Below, piece after piece: positions 34,871-44,941 of a stretch of DNA of 64,000 bases. Position 1 is the stretch's first letter; every line of letters begins with the position of its first letter. The notes beneath the pieces were generated by a model. That model had not been told where the DNA came from. It saw nothing but the letters and a program-made list of their open reading frames with translations, and made no database searches. Source of the stretch: Prostheceraeus crozeri (Eukaryota; Platyhelminthes; Polycladida; Euryleptidae); contig CAJQUW010007961.1 in assembly GCA_907163375.1 (NCBI GenBank), positions 1 to 64,000 of the forward strand, written 5' to 3'. The position numbers and the translations under genes are program-made.

Positions 34871-35289
34871 CGCTTTTGCCAGCTCAAGGCTACATCGGAG
34901 TTCGGAGGGTTCACCTTAAAGAACCAGTAGAACTGCAGGCTCGGGAGGTCAAATGGGTCAAGGCACAACGCCAAGTAGTGGGCGTGGTCGAGGAATTAGC
35001 TCGAAGAATTGATGCCGGGATTCGGTTGCCAGATGCGCTGACAGTGGCCCAAGAGGGTAAATTTTCGATACCGGTGGCGAACCTTTCGGAGGACGTGCAG
35101 TACTTATCTCGAGGAGCCTGGGTGGGGACGTTTGAAACACCCCAGTGGGTGCGGGATTATGCACCAGAGACTGAAAAAGTCTTGAGAGTAACCACAGAGC
35201 GTAGGTCGCGGCTAAGCAAAGAGCAAGAACAAGCCTTGCAGACTGTACTCGAAGAGTACGAAGACACTCAGATGAGGGAAGGGCGACAG

Positions 35290-36180
35290 TTGAGTCGCAC
35301 CAGCCTGGTGGAACACCAGATACCTACGGGAAATGTTATTCCCGTCAAGCAGCATCCTCGTAGATTACCCCCTTTTAAAAGGCAAGAGGTAAAAGCTCAG
35401 CTGCAAGAAATGCTGGAGCAGGACATTATTGCCGAATCGGATAGCCCTTGGGCTGCGCCCATTGTGCTGGTTGCCAAGAAGGACGGGGGTACGAGGCTAT
35501 GTGTGGATTACCGCAAGTTAAATGCGGTCACAAGAAAGTGCGCTTATCCGTTACCTCGGGCTCAAACAGTGATGGATGCCATGACAGGAGCCAAATACTT
35601 TTCGGTCATTGACTTGAAAAGCGGGTACTGGCAAATCCCAGTAGCCCGGGAGGATCAGGAGAAGACTGCTTTTGTATGTCCTGAGGGCCTTTTTGAGTTC
35701 AAGGTTATGCCCTTTGGGTTGGTATCGGCCCCGGCCACCTTCCAGAAACTCATGGATAAGGTGTTGGCAGAACTGACAGGGAAATGTTGTTGGGCTTACT
35801 TGGATGATATCATAGTGTACAGCCCGGATTGGCAAAGCCACTTGAAAGACATTGGAAAGGTGCTGCAGAAGATGAGAGAAGCAAAACTGCAGATAAATCC
35901 AGAGAAATGCCAGTGGGCATTGGAGGAGGTCCGGTATTTGGGACATATCGTATCGAGACATGGAGTAAAGACGGACCCTCAGAAGGTAGTAGCAATCAAG
36001 GAGTGGCCCACTCCACGAAAGGCCAAGGAGGTACGCTCCTTCCTGGGGTTGGCGTCCTACTACCGGAAATTCATCAAGGATTTTGCGAAGATCGCTAGAC
36101 CACTGCATGTCTTGACGCAGAAACAGGCAAATTTTGACTGGACCCAAAGCTGTCAAGAGGCGTTTGAAACTTTGAAACAG
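35290..36180 (+). CDS. pol: reverse transcriptase
   Basis: Complete RT fingers, palm and thumb: LVEHQIPTG, SPWAAPIVLVAKKDGG, RLCVDYRKLNAVT, FSVIDLKSGYWQIP, FVCPEGLFEFKVMPFGLVSA, the catalytic box YLDD (35797-35808), and the thumb motif YLGHIVSRHGVKTDP followed by EVRSFLGLASYYRKFI. All are diagnostic of Ty3/Gypsy RT. It copies the element RNA into DNA in the particle. Confidence 0.97.
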
Positions 36181-36199
36181 AAGCTCATGAGCGCTCCTA

Positions 36200-36620
36200 T
36201 TTTAACCATGCCAGATTTTTCGGAAACTGGAGGAAGATTTATCTTGGACTGCGACGCTAGCTTGGACGCGATAGGTGCGGTACTATCACAGATACAGCCA
36301 GACGGGTCGGAAAAGCCAATATTATACGCCAGCCATTGTTTGAATAAGGCTCAACGAAATTATGAAGCCACCAAAAGAGAGATGTTGGCCCTAGTGGTGT
36401 TCGCGCGGGAGTTGCGACACTACTTGTTGGGCAGGAAGTTCATGGCTCGTGTGGATCATAGGGCGTTGATTTGGCTGAAAAGTTTTAAAGAGCCACAAGG
36501 ATTGGTGGCCAGATGGATTAACATTCTCGAAGAATTCGACTTTGATTGTGTTTATATAGACCGGGCCGGGCACACATAAATGCCGACGGAATGTCAAGGA
36601 GTGAAAGAATGACCAGCGAG
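36200..36620 (+). CDS. pol: RNase H
   Basis: RNase H of the Ty3/Gypsy type: FILDCDASLDAIGAVLSQ (first catalytic Asp), then YASHCLNKAQRNYEATKREMLALV (catalytic Glu) and the later VDHRALIW. It removes the RNA strand after first-strand synthesis. Confidence 0.93.
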
Positions 36621-36869
36621 GTCCGCTCACCAGAACTGGACGCACCGGAGTTTGTAAGGTCCGTGACTCTCACAGCGGACATGAGAAACCAGCTGATCGA
36701 AGAGACGAGGCAAGATGAAGACATCAGTCAGCTTAAAACCTGGCTCCGATCATTGCCGGAAAAGCCGCACCCTAGCCGATTGAAAAGTAAGTCGAACGAG
36801 TTAAAACGACTTTGCAAGGAATGGGATCATCTGTCGGCGGACGAAGATTTAGTTTATTTGACCACCCCG

Positions 36870-38050
36870 GGATCACCTAAGCGTATTGTGCTACCAATGG
36901 CAGTCAGAGAACAGTACATCTATGAGTTGCATGCGGGAGTAGGAGCTTCCCACGAAAGGGGAACAGAAAACTTTTGATCGAGTGAAGGATCGATTTTGGT
37001 GGCCGCGTATGCGAGCCGATGTGAGTGTATTCCTGAGTGACTGCGTGGTGTGTGCACAGGTCAAGGGACCTAACCCACGGCATCGGTCGAGTTTGAACTC
37101 AATTTTGACCGGGAAACCGATGGAATGTATCGCGGTGGATATAATCGGTCCGCTAGCGCCAACGGAGAGAGGAAATCGATTTATTCTAACTATCATAGAT
37201 ATGTTCACAAAATATGCGGAAGCAGTTCCCCTGGACAATCATTGTGCCACGACAGTGGCTTCCGCTGTAGTGAATGAGTGGATCACACGGCATGGAATCC
37301 CGAATAGGCTACACTCGGATAACGGGTCTGATTTTAGATCAGAATTGATCGAACAGTTATGCCGACAGCTGGGAATACACAAGACGTTTACGACTCCGTA
37401 TTGGCCACAGGGAAATGGACAAAATGAGCGGTTCAACCGAACCCTAAAGACAGCTTTGAGAACGCTGACGGAGACAGAGCGAGATAATTGGGACACGGCT
37501 ATCCCTAGCTGCCTCTATGCCTAGTGAGCATAACAGTAAGCATAAGTCTACAGGATTCACTCCGGCTGAGGCCCTGTATGGGCGTAAATTACAAGTACCG
37601 CTGGACTTTGAACTGGACGTAGAAAGAGGCACGTCAGAAGAGGTCATCAGCTATGTCGAGGGATTGACCCAAACGATGAAAAAGACTTGGGAGATCATAG
37701 AGGCTAACGAAGAGGAAGCTGCGCGGCAGCAACGAAAGTATTACGACCAAAAGGTAGCTGGCCCCGGCACCTATAAGGCCGGAGATCTGGTTATGGTAAT
37801 GAATACGCAGGTAGGTCCACACAGGAAGCTAACGCGACCCTGGGATGGGCCGTTTGAAGTGGAAAAAGAGCTCCCCCATGGGGTGTACCTGGTTCGTAGC
37901 AAACAAAACAGGAGGAAGCGCCATACAATCAATGGCGATCGACTGAAACCATACCGAGCCCGAGAAGAGACGGTTATCACCGATCAGCCACCCGTTCAAA
38001 CCACAGAGGTCGAGGAGGTGGACCAGAGCTCAGTTCCTCCGGTCGCTCAG
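36870..38050 (+). CDS. pol: integrase with GPY/F module
   Basis: The zinc-binding N-terminal part surrounds 36900-37080 (HAG..HERG, then C-VVC). The catalytic core has the DDE residues in IAVDIIGPLAP (about 37130), LHSDNGSDF (about 37315) and GQNERFNRTLK (about 37420). The C-terminal module contains WDGPFEVEKELPHGVYLV (about 37840), the GPY/F motif of Ty3/Gypsy integrases. It inserts the cDNA into chromosomes. No chromodomain is apparent. Confidence 0.93.
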
Positions 38051-38109
38051 GAGGTCACAGTAAGAGTAATGACTGACAATCCCAAAATAAAAGAATTTCC
38101 TTTTCCGTT

Positions 38110-38422
38110 CCAGGAGATGACCGATACGGAAGATATCGTGAGCATGATGGTGGACTTCCTAATGGATGGGGTAGACATGACTCCACAAGTGCGAGAATTG
38201 TTCTTCCAAAATACTGAGAGAGCACGTCAACTCAGACGGACTATAGCCACAGAAGCGGGTTATCTCACAGTATTTAGAGGTGGTATTAGGCCAGAACAAA
38301 GACAAAGATTGCTAGGGCTCTCGGAGTCAGACCGACAGCTAGTGGAGGATGCCTGGCAATATAACATAGAGGCAGCCACAAACAGAAAATCCCCCAATTG
38401 TGCCACGGAAGGGCCGGTCTAA
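38110..38422 (+). CDS. Unrecognised acidic/helical extension after integrase
   Basis: The frame runs on about 100 residues past the GPY/F module with acidic and helical content (EDIVSMMVDFLMDGVDM, then QRLLGLSESDRQLVEDAW). I recognise no domain. A splice-acceptor-like sequence (pyrimidine tract ending TTCCAG) sits at about 38095-38113, and an ATG follows at 38117. It overlaps the next ORF by 23 nt. Confidence 0.6.
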
Positions 38423-38837
38423 AGGGTCCGCCCAGAAACGGTGGGCAAGGTATCGAGCACACGCCATACAGAGGTATGAAGACATCATTAAAAGATATCA
38501 ACAAAGACGTCACGCGAGACAACTCCGTGACAAGGCGAAAGGAAATCGGAAGAGGTCATGGAAAAGGGAAAGGAACCCTTTAAATGTGATACTGGAAGAA
38601 CCACAGGCGGAGACAGCTTCCCCAGTAGACTGGGAGAACTTTCAACCGGATGCGGGAGCTCAATCGAGTCGTGCTATGACCCCTCCGCGGAAGTCGGAGG
38701 AGGCCGAGACGACCGATCCGCTCCAGAACGCTAGTGAGCCATTACGCCAGTTAATAACTGGGCGGCGAAGAAGCCAGGCAATGCCCTATCTTGCGCCAAA
38801 TAGCCGCAGAAAGGCCAGTCGAGAGGCCTGTTGCTAG
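38400..38837 (+). CDS. Small very basic ORF of the LTR element
   Basis: 145 codons. The first half is extremely rich in Arg and Lys (RSKGSAQKRWARYRAHAI, RRHARQLRDKAKGNRKRSWK), and the second half is Pro/Ser/Glu-rich and probably disordered. It could bind nucleic acid or act as a nuclear-localising factor; that is inference from composition. It overlaps the integrase-extension frame upstream and the TatD frame downstream, each in a different frame. No homologue is recognised. Confidence 0.6.
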   Translation: MPRKGRSKGSAQKRWARYRAHAIQRYEDIIKRYQQRRHARQLRDKAKGNRKRSWKRERNPLNVILEEPQAETASPVDWENFQPDAGAQSSRAMTPPRKSEEAETTDPLQNASEPLRQLITGRRRSQAMPYLAPNSRRKASREACC

Positions 38838-39774
38838 GGGATTACTGATCCGTAGAGTAGGCGGGCCATCTATATGGAGAAATGGGCAGAAAGCGCCATC
38901 AATTGCCAAGACGATAAGACTGACGGAGACTACAGTCCATCAAGCAACTCAAACTGATGAAGGTTCAGATAACACGATTTGGGATTCGCATTTCCATTGG
39001 AGGGATATCCTCATACAGACTCCCTGGGCGGATTTAATCATAAAAGATGGAGGGTACAGTACCTCCATGGCCGGGGTAGTAAACGTCATGAGCCAACCAT
39101 TTATATGGCAGGATTCATCAGTAGACTCGGACCCAGCGGAAGACAGTCCGATCATCCCAACTGTCACGGCTATAGGATGCCATCCTATTTATGCGTCTAT
39201 GCTAACAGCTAGCCGGTTACAAGCCCTGTCTCAGAGGGTGAGAGCATGGCCGTCCGTGAGGGCTATTGGGGAATGTGGATTGGATTTCGTTCGGCGGGAG
39301 CCGACGGAGCGCCAGATTCGCATACAAACAGTAACCTTCATTCATCAGGCGATACTGGCTAGTCAGACCAGGCTTCCCCTGGTTATCCATTGTCGAGGTG
39401 GAGAAAATCAGCAGCTCGCTCTATCGCTGTTGTGGGAAGTCTTGGTAGAGTCTCTACAGATGTCCAGGCACCCAATGCACTTTCATTGTGCTGTAATGAC
39501 GCCTATCCAGTTGAGAGCATTTACGGACGAATGCCCATATATGTACTTCGGGGTGACGCCGAAGACGATGACGTGGCACGAAGAGGGTCAGTTCCCTGCT
39601 CTTCGGTTGATTCCAATTGAGCGCCTCTTGGTAGAGAGCGATGCGCCGTATCTGGCAGACACACCATGGTCAACGGTTAGTTTGGTCAGAAGACTTGCCA
39701 GGGCGAGATTCATGCCCGAAGAGTCAATCGCCAGAATTATCAACGAAAATACACAGCGGTTGTATAACCCCTGA
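38791..39774 (+). CDS. TatD-family metal-dependent nuclease carried by the LTR element
   Basis: 327 codons. After an Arg-rich N-terminus of about 60 residues comes a full TatD-type TIM-barrel hydrolase: DSHFH (H67, H69), GCHP (H131), IGECGLD (E161), VIHCR (H200), FHC (H232), VESDAPYL (D284) and a C-terminal N-x-QRLYN. These are the metal ligands and signature blocks of TatD/TATDN enzymes, in the right order and at usual spacing; domain length (about 265 residues) is normal. Family members are DNA exo- or endonucleases; vertebrate TATDN2 has been reported to act on R-loops. The ORF lies between integrase and the polypurine tract, where other Ty3/Gypsy lineages carry env. The start at 38791 is the first ATG in frame; an internal start near residue 94 would remove the first metal motif. 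Confidence 0.92.
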   Translation: MRQIAAERPVERPVARGLLIRRVGGPSIWRNGQKAPSIAKTIRLTETTVHQATQTDEGSDNTIWDSHFHWRDILIQTPWADLIIKDGGYSTSMAGVVNVMSQPFIWQDSSVDSDPAEDSPIIPTVTAIGCHPIYASMLTASRLQALSQRVRAWPSVRAIGECGLDFVRREPTERQIRIQTVTFIHQAILASQTRLPLVIHCRGGENQQLALSLLWEVLVESLQMSRHPMHFHCAVMTPIQLRAFTDECPYMYFGVTPKTMTWHEEGQFPALRLIPIERLLVESDAPYLADTPWSTVSLVRRLARARFMPEESIARIINENTQRLYNP

Positions 39775-39956
39775 GCCGGTGCGGCGGAAGTCCGCCCGGT
39801 TGGGTGTATATTCCTTTCAGTTTTAGCGCTGGTTTTAGTGGTATCTACTTGATATTATACTACGTTACATATTAACGTGATATTTAATTTGCTGCGATCC
39901 TCCCAAAAGGGGAGGGGCCTGAATTTGAGGGCAAATTCTTTAAAAAAAGGGGGTAA
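39775..39956 (+). promoter_or_regulatory. 3' untranslated region and polypurine tract
   Basis: Non-coding stretch after the TatD stop. The polypurine tract (AAAAAAAGGGGG) is at 39942-39953, three bases before the 3' LTR. It primes plus-strand DNA synthesis. A small hairpin (GGCGGA/TCCGCC) lies near 39783-39796. Confidence 0.85.
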
Positions 39957-40581
39957 TGTAGGGCTCTGGACCAATCAGAGAGCGTAAAAGCAGTGAAGGT
40001 TACCCTTGATCCTTCTAGAACAAGACTTTCAGTTTCGTGAGTTAGCTCGACCTGTGCAGACAGCGAGCAAACCGGTTGTGACTTACAATTTGAGTTAGAT
40101 TGAGTTCAAGTGCATATACGGGTAGAGTATTCCCGTGGCAATTATTACGGCTCTAGCTATTGTCACTCTCACAGAAGGGAGAGTGATAATAGGACATTTT
40201 AGTTTCTTGAGTTATATACGATAGTATATTGGGTAAGCATTTATTCCGCGCGCGGGTGGGGCTTGCCATATTAGTAATAGAGCCAGAGACACTCTGAGTG
40301 GAGATTATTGACATAATAGCGCAGAACGCCAGTGAAGCGATGGCTAGGGAGAATTCCCCTTAAATAGGGAAATATCCGGCAGTAACATTATCGAGGCAGA
40401 TAACGCAGGAACCGTGCGGGTACGCTACCGAAGTCTTCCCTACTCTGAATCGGAGCAAAGGCGAGGAAGAAGGTGAGTATTCCCTTTCCCCATTCTTCCT
40501 GTGGGTTATATTTATATTGTCTAGTTGGTTGAACGCTACTGTGATCTCGGTGAGGACTAGGGCTCAGGGCCAGGTCTTACA
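39957..40581 (+). repeat. 3' LTR (625 bp)
   Basis: Same length as the 5' LTR with one substitution between them (offset 66). Ends TTACA. The flanking sequence TCACGTGAAA on the right does not match the left flank GTGTTTTCA beyond TCA. Confidence 0.97.
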
Positions 40582-40782
40582 TCACGTGAAAAAGCATGCG
40601 GGCCGGTGTAAAATCCGATCACAGCCGATCACGCCGATCGGAGAAAAACTTCTCAAAGTGCTTTGAATCGTTAAATAATGCACATATATGATAAGCATTG
40701 CCTTGCTAATCCTACGCTGCAACAAAAATTCATTGATGATAGCTTGTTTCCTAGAAAAATGACTATCAAGTTTCAATTAATT

Positions 40783-41212
40783 TGACCATCACTACTGCTA
40801 TTCAACTGTTATTTTCGTAGTGTTTCCCTGCGATCGGCGGCGGTTTCAAGCATTCTCCACACTCGCAAGACCAAATACTACTCAGACATGTGGAGAAACC
40901 CCCGTCGATCTCAATGTTTCTATAACCGATCGCTGACTTTATGACGAAAAGATAGGCAAATTTTGAGCGAATTTGACCATCACTACTACTATTCAACTGT
41001 TATTTTCGTAGTTTTCCCCTGCGATCGGCGGCGGTTTCAAGCATTCTCCACACTCGCAAGACCAAATACTACTCAGACATGTGGAGAAACCCCCGTCGAT
41101 CTCAATGTTTCTATAACCGATCGCTGACTTTATGACGAAAAGATAGGCAAATTTTGAGCGAATTTGACCATCACTACTGCTATTCAACTGTTATTTTCGT
41201 AGTTTTCCCCTG
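40783..41212. repeat. Tandem repeat, 191-bp unit, about 2.2 copies
   Basis: Copies start near 40783 and 40974 with a partial third from about 41164. Nearly identical (a few differences, for example TAGTGTTTCC against TAGTTTTCCC). Each unit contains inverted motif pairs GCGATCGG/CCGATCGC and TTCTCCACA/TGTGGAGAA, so a unit can fold on itself. Matching minus-strand open frames of 64 codons in both copies follow from the repeat and are not taken as genes. Confidence 0.92.
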
Positions 41213-42269
41213 CGAATTGATTGAATCTCAACGTCATGCTTTGGGGTGAAATAGTCTGGAGACGATGAAGGAATCATGATATATATTGAAACTATTGATG
41301 TGCAAAAACTTAATTTTCATGACGTTCTCATTTTCATGCAAAAATATGACCACATGCAGCTAGACAGGTTGCTATGTTTCTTCTTCACCAAGGCCAGTTT
41401 CGTAGCATGCATATTAAGAAAATCGTGCTTGCTGTGTTAGGAATGAGCTTTTTCTATCAATCTATTGTCAGCTACATAAATTTCCCTCAGTAAAATGTCA
41501 TAAATCATGCTCTTAATGTTTTGCAATTTTTGTAAGAACCTGCTTATTTCTTTCATGAGTAAATGTACAGGTCTTCCATTCAGTTATGTAATATAGGCAG
41601 CGAAGAGTAAGCTATGACTCACTTCTGTCTACTACTACTGGGTGATCGCCACAACACTGGAGGATCATGAGTGTGTTCGGCTTCGAGATAGGCATATCAA
41701 TGTTGCTCTGTTGACTTCCGCATTTTTCTGAATTTCCCTACACTTCATCATCCAGATCAGAAACTACAATAATTCATCTTTTAACTCATAGAAAATATCC
41801 CACAGCAACTCAAAAATCTGTGAATAGGTACAAAAGAATCACAAATGCACAATGTAGTTTGGTATCAAAATGGAAAATAATCATATCACAAGATCATTAG
41901 ACAGCCGTGCATTGTCATCTGTTAAGAAAAAAATCTTTAAGAAATCGTCGTTTATTTGGGTACTTGACAAAATATTCCTGGAATTCCAGCAATTGAAGTG
42001 AAATGCAGCTTCTTGTGTTTGCATCCTATGATGACTATTCCATTTTCATGTTATGATGATAGAATCAATACAATATTAAAATATTGACTCGCTTTGATTT
42101 CATGACATGTACATATTCGTTGCTGTATGGAGATGAACGGGTGATGTTGACCAACAGATAAACGAAGCTCATATTTTACAGTCTTGACTTCTTCTCTGGA
42201 AGGAGCAATGATTTCGTATCATAATGTAATGATGGAATTGAATTAAATTCTTCATGTAATATTGAAGTG
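41213..42269. other. No gene seen
   Basis: AT-rich non-coding DNA. Confidence 0.4.
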
Positions 42270-42385
42270 CTGTACAGTAGTAGATAACGGTAGTAGATAA
42301 GTAACGGTAGATAGATAACGGTAGTAGATAAGTGCTGTACAGTAGTATATAAGTAGTAGTAAACAGTAGTAGATAACGGAATGAA
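42270..42385. repeat. Imperfect microsatellite, AGTAGATAACGGT-type
   Basis: Repeated words GTAGTAGATAACGG, AGTGCTGTACAGTAGTA and GTAGATAAGT in imperfect tandem. Confidence 0.85.
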
Positions 42386-42734
42386 ATATTTGCGATTCCC
42401 ATCAATTGTTTTTGAATATTTGCACACCAAATCTACGAATTCTGATCAAATATTTTCCGCTTCTTCTTCTCTTTTCAGGATACAAGCATATGCGCATTGC
42501 TACTCTCGTGGATGAAACCTTTTCGCAATCACCCAAACATTTCATATTTATATGAACACCGCTCTTTGATTTTCTACAAAATGCGATTCACAACAATTGT
42601 ATCTTTCTGAAAAATTATTTTACCCAAGCTTGAATTCAAATGGCCTGTGAACGTCCGACTCAATTTCATTTCTCCTCATACTAACCTTCTGAATTCTATT
42701 ACTCATCACTTCAATCAATTCATCTGTATTAAAA

Positions 42735-42990
42735 ATGCTTACAATGGTTTTGGAGAAGAGGGTTCGAATCCCTCCCTGGGCATCCTAAATCTTACTCTTG
42801 GCAATATTGATGCATTCCCCCAGCGGCATCACTCCAAGACCATTGTTTTCTCTTAATGTCTATTTATAAATTTTCCATAGCCAGTGAAAGTCTCAGAGCG
42901 GTTTGTGTAATAGCCTTAACTCAAGCGGCTCGTACGTCGTAGCCAACATAGAGACTTCTGACATCAGGTACACCGCTAAGGAATTAAATT
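42735..42990 (+). repeat. SINE-like segment with a tRNA B-box
   Basis: GGGTTCGAATCCCTCCC near 42759-42775 is a perfect B-box with a T-stem. No A-box could be placed upstream with confidence. The downstream 200 bp (including CGGTTTGTGTAATAGCC) could be a SINE body. An intact tRNA is not supported. Confidence 0.4.
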
Positions 42991-43879
42991 AGGGTATGAG
43001 TAGAACTTGCTTGCGACTGATCGACTTCGTCATTTTAGTTTCAGAAGATCGCGTATGCTAATTTGCAACACCAAAAATGCTTCCTCTCAAAACGACAAGT
43101 TATAAATGAGTATGTTAACCACCTTTCAGAAAATAAGTTTTTTTTTCTTTTTCAACAACATTCTAACAAGGTTGCCTCTGCGTGTCATGCGTAACAAAAA
43201 GTGATTGTTCTTTCTAATATCAATGTTCGCTGCACGCATTTACACGTGCTCTGTTTTCATCAACATCTGCAGGACAAAACTGAATACAATCACGCTTCAT
43301 CATTTTCAACCAGCACGTGTGGCAGATGATACTTAACCGAGTTCTGATGAATCTGACGAATAACACAGTATTCTGCTTGCTGGCATTTTCAACTTCACTG
43401 ATTATATTTACATTTAAGTTACTGTTTTGGGGACGTTCTTTTTTAGGACTTCAAGCTTTGATTCATTCAGAGCCCTATCAGACAAGTTCATCACCCATCT
43501 AGACTTATCAACAACTGAGGAAATGAATGATGGGAAGTAATTTCACGCATGTTTATTCTCATCTGGTGAAATCTGTGATCGTTCAGTTGATTTCCTACTG
43601 AGTTCAACTACAAAACAACAACTCTACAAAAATTTAAAGCAATGAGGCTACAATGATCTCCTAAATAGCCTATGACTTTTTTTTACGAAAGACTTATGAT
43701 GCTTTTTATGGATGGACATGAGGAACTATGCATGACCTCTAAAAGTCATCTTCGGGATCTAATTTTTTTCGATGAAGTTCACACGCTGACTGCAAGAAAA
43801 TGAGGGTGGTCCGGCAGATCTGAGATGATTGGAATAAAAACTGACTCTAAGATCGTAAATCGTTAATACGTATCACATT
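42991..43879. other. No gene seen
   Basis: Non-coding. The frame at 43317-43502 encodes a hydrophobic stretch but has no context or homologue that I recognise. Confidence 0.4.
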
Positions 43880-44250
43880 TATATATGTTTCAAATTGTAG
43901 ACATTGAAATCTGAAATGAAGTTCCACATAATTACGCCTGTCTCATTAAAGCGTGTTTTCTCAGGTAGATGTACATTTTCTACCTTAGTATTTCCATTTA
44001 TAAACGTGTTTGCTGAATGGTTGGCTGTATTAACTACGGTTAGTCTACGCACAAAATGCTGATTATTAAACATACCAGAAGACTTCGTTAGAAGTGGTGA
44101 CTTTGCATTGGTACTTTTGAAATATTGCGTAATTCAATTAAAACCAAATCGATGCTCTTTTGCTCCTATTGGAAGTCAGTCTATTTGTATCGGAGTTGAA
44201 AAACTCCGCTCCGGTGCTACAGGAGTTCGAATACAATCACTGACTCTAGA
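43880..44250. repeat. Dispersed repeat, copy 1, ending in a 70-bp hairpin
   Basis: Related to 57460-57836: shared words include ATTAAAGCGT/ATCAAAGCGT, the CATAATTACGCCT/CGGAATTAAGCCT context and GTATTAACT. The right part (44175-44244) is a near-palindrome: GTCAGTCTATTTGTATCGGAG on the left pairs with the GAATACAATCACTGAC end. Confidence 0.65.
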
Positions 44251-44941
44251 GCTGCACAACAGCCTCTGTTGAGTAGCCAAGGGAGGTTTGGTCTGACGAA
44301 ATGATAGTCCTTATTACAGTTTGGATCTGTAGGCTAAATATGTCAGTGATTAAAAAAATCAGATTTTTTGAAATATTCTGCTAGACTTATAGTTTTCATG
44401 TACGTTGAGATCTGCGTAGCATGCTGCAATTGAGAAATACCGTTTTAAGTGCCTATGAAAGTGCGTTTTCAAGGATAGGCCTATAAATAAAAGGTTACTT
44501 ACTTATGAATTATATCTTACGTAACAAAGTTAAGCTTTCATTCATTACAGGATCGACCCAAAGGCATTGCTTGTAAATATTTGCGATGATTCCCCAAGAT
44601 GTTATGTTTTTGGAGACAATGTTTTCGAGTCGGAGTCCTATCATGTATTGGCATTAAAATAGCATCTGTTAGCTATAGAAAATAGCACCTATTTTATCGA
44701 AAAGGCATTTGATTTTGAGATAGAGCTAGTTCTTCCTAGCCAAATATTAAAGAAACAACATATTGCCATCCTTAGGCTATAGATAATAAGTATAATAACT
44801 GAGTTTACCTATTTCGAATTTGGCTTCATCCCCCAAGACAACATAGAATTAGGCTAGGCATCAAGCCGCGCTACTGACACCAAAATATCAGTAATTCTAT
44901 GCCAGCATCATTAACGGAGCTGTTGAAAACAATTATGATAA
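44251..44941. other. No gene seen
   Basis: AT-rich non-coding DNA to the left of a LINE fragment; its distal part may include more decayed LINE sequence. Confidence 0.35.

Larger units (their letters stand above)
32738..40581 (+). mobile_element. Young Ty3/Gypsy LTR retrotransposon carrying a TatD nuclease ORF
   Basis: A 7,844-bp element with 625-bp LTRs that differ at one position out of 625, so the insertion is very young (well under a million years at usual animal neutral rates). Parts in order: 5' LTR, tRNA primer site, gag with CCHC knuckle, protease, reverse transcriptase, RNase H, integrase with GPY/F module, a basic ORF, a TatD-family ORF, polypurine tract, 3' LTR. Pol order RT-RH-IN identifies Ty3/Gypsy (Metaviridae). 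No env is recognisable. The element looks nearly whole, with the coding region distributed over several frames and perhaps three to five interruptions; some of the frame organisation may be native. A flanking duplication longer than TCA is not seen. Confidence 0.95.

Noticed and set aside
34452-38000. Minus-strand open frames antisense to the LTR element pol region, up to about 200 codons
   Set aside because: Shadows of strongly coding plus-strand sequence; no domain on the minus strand.
38110-38837. Envelope gene of the LTR element
   Set aside because: No signal peptide, membrane span or furin-like site; the 3' region encodes a basic protein and a TatD nuclease instead.
40802-41187. Two identical-looking 64-codon minus-strand frames
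   Set aside because: Produced by the 191-bp tandem duplication; no homologue recognised.
42759-42775. Functional tRNA gene around a perfect B-box
   Set aside because: No A-box or D-arm at the right distance upstream.
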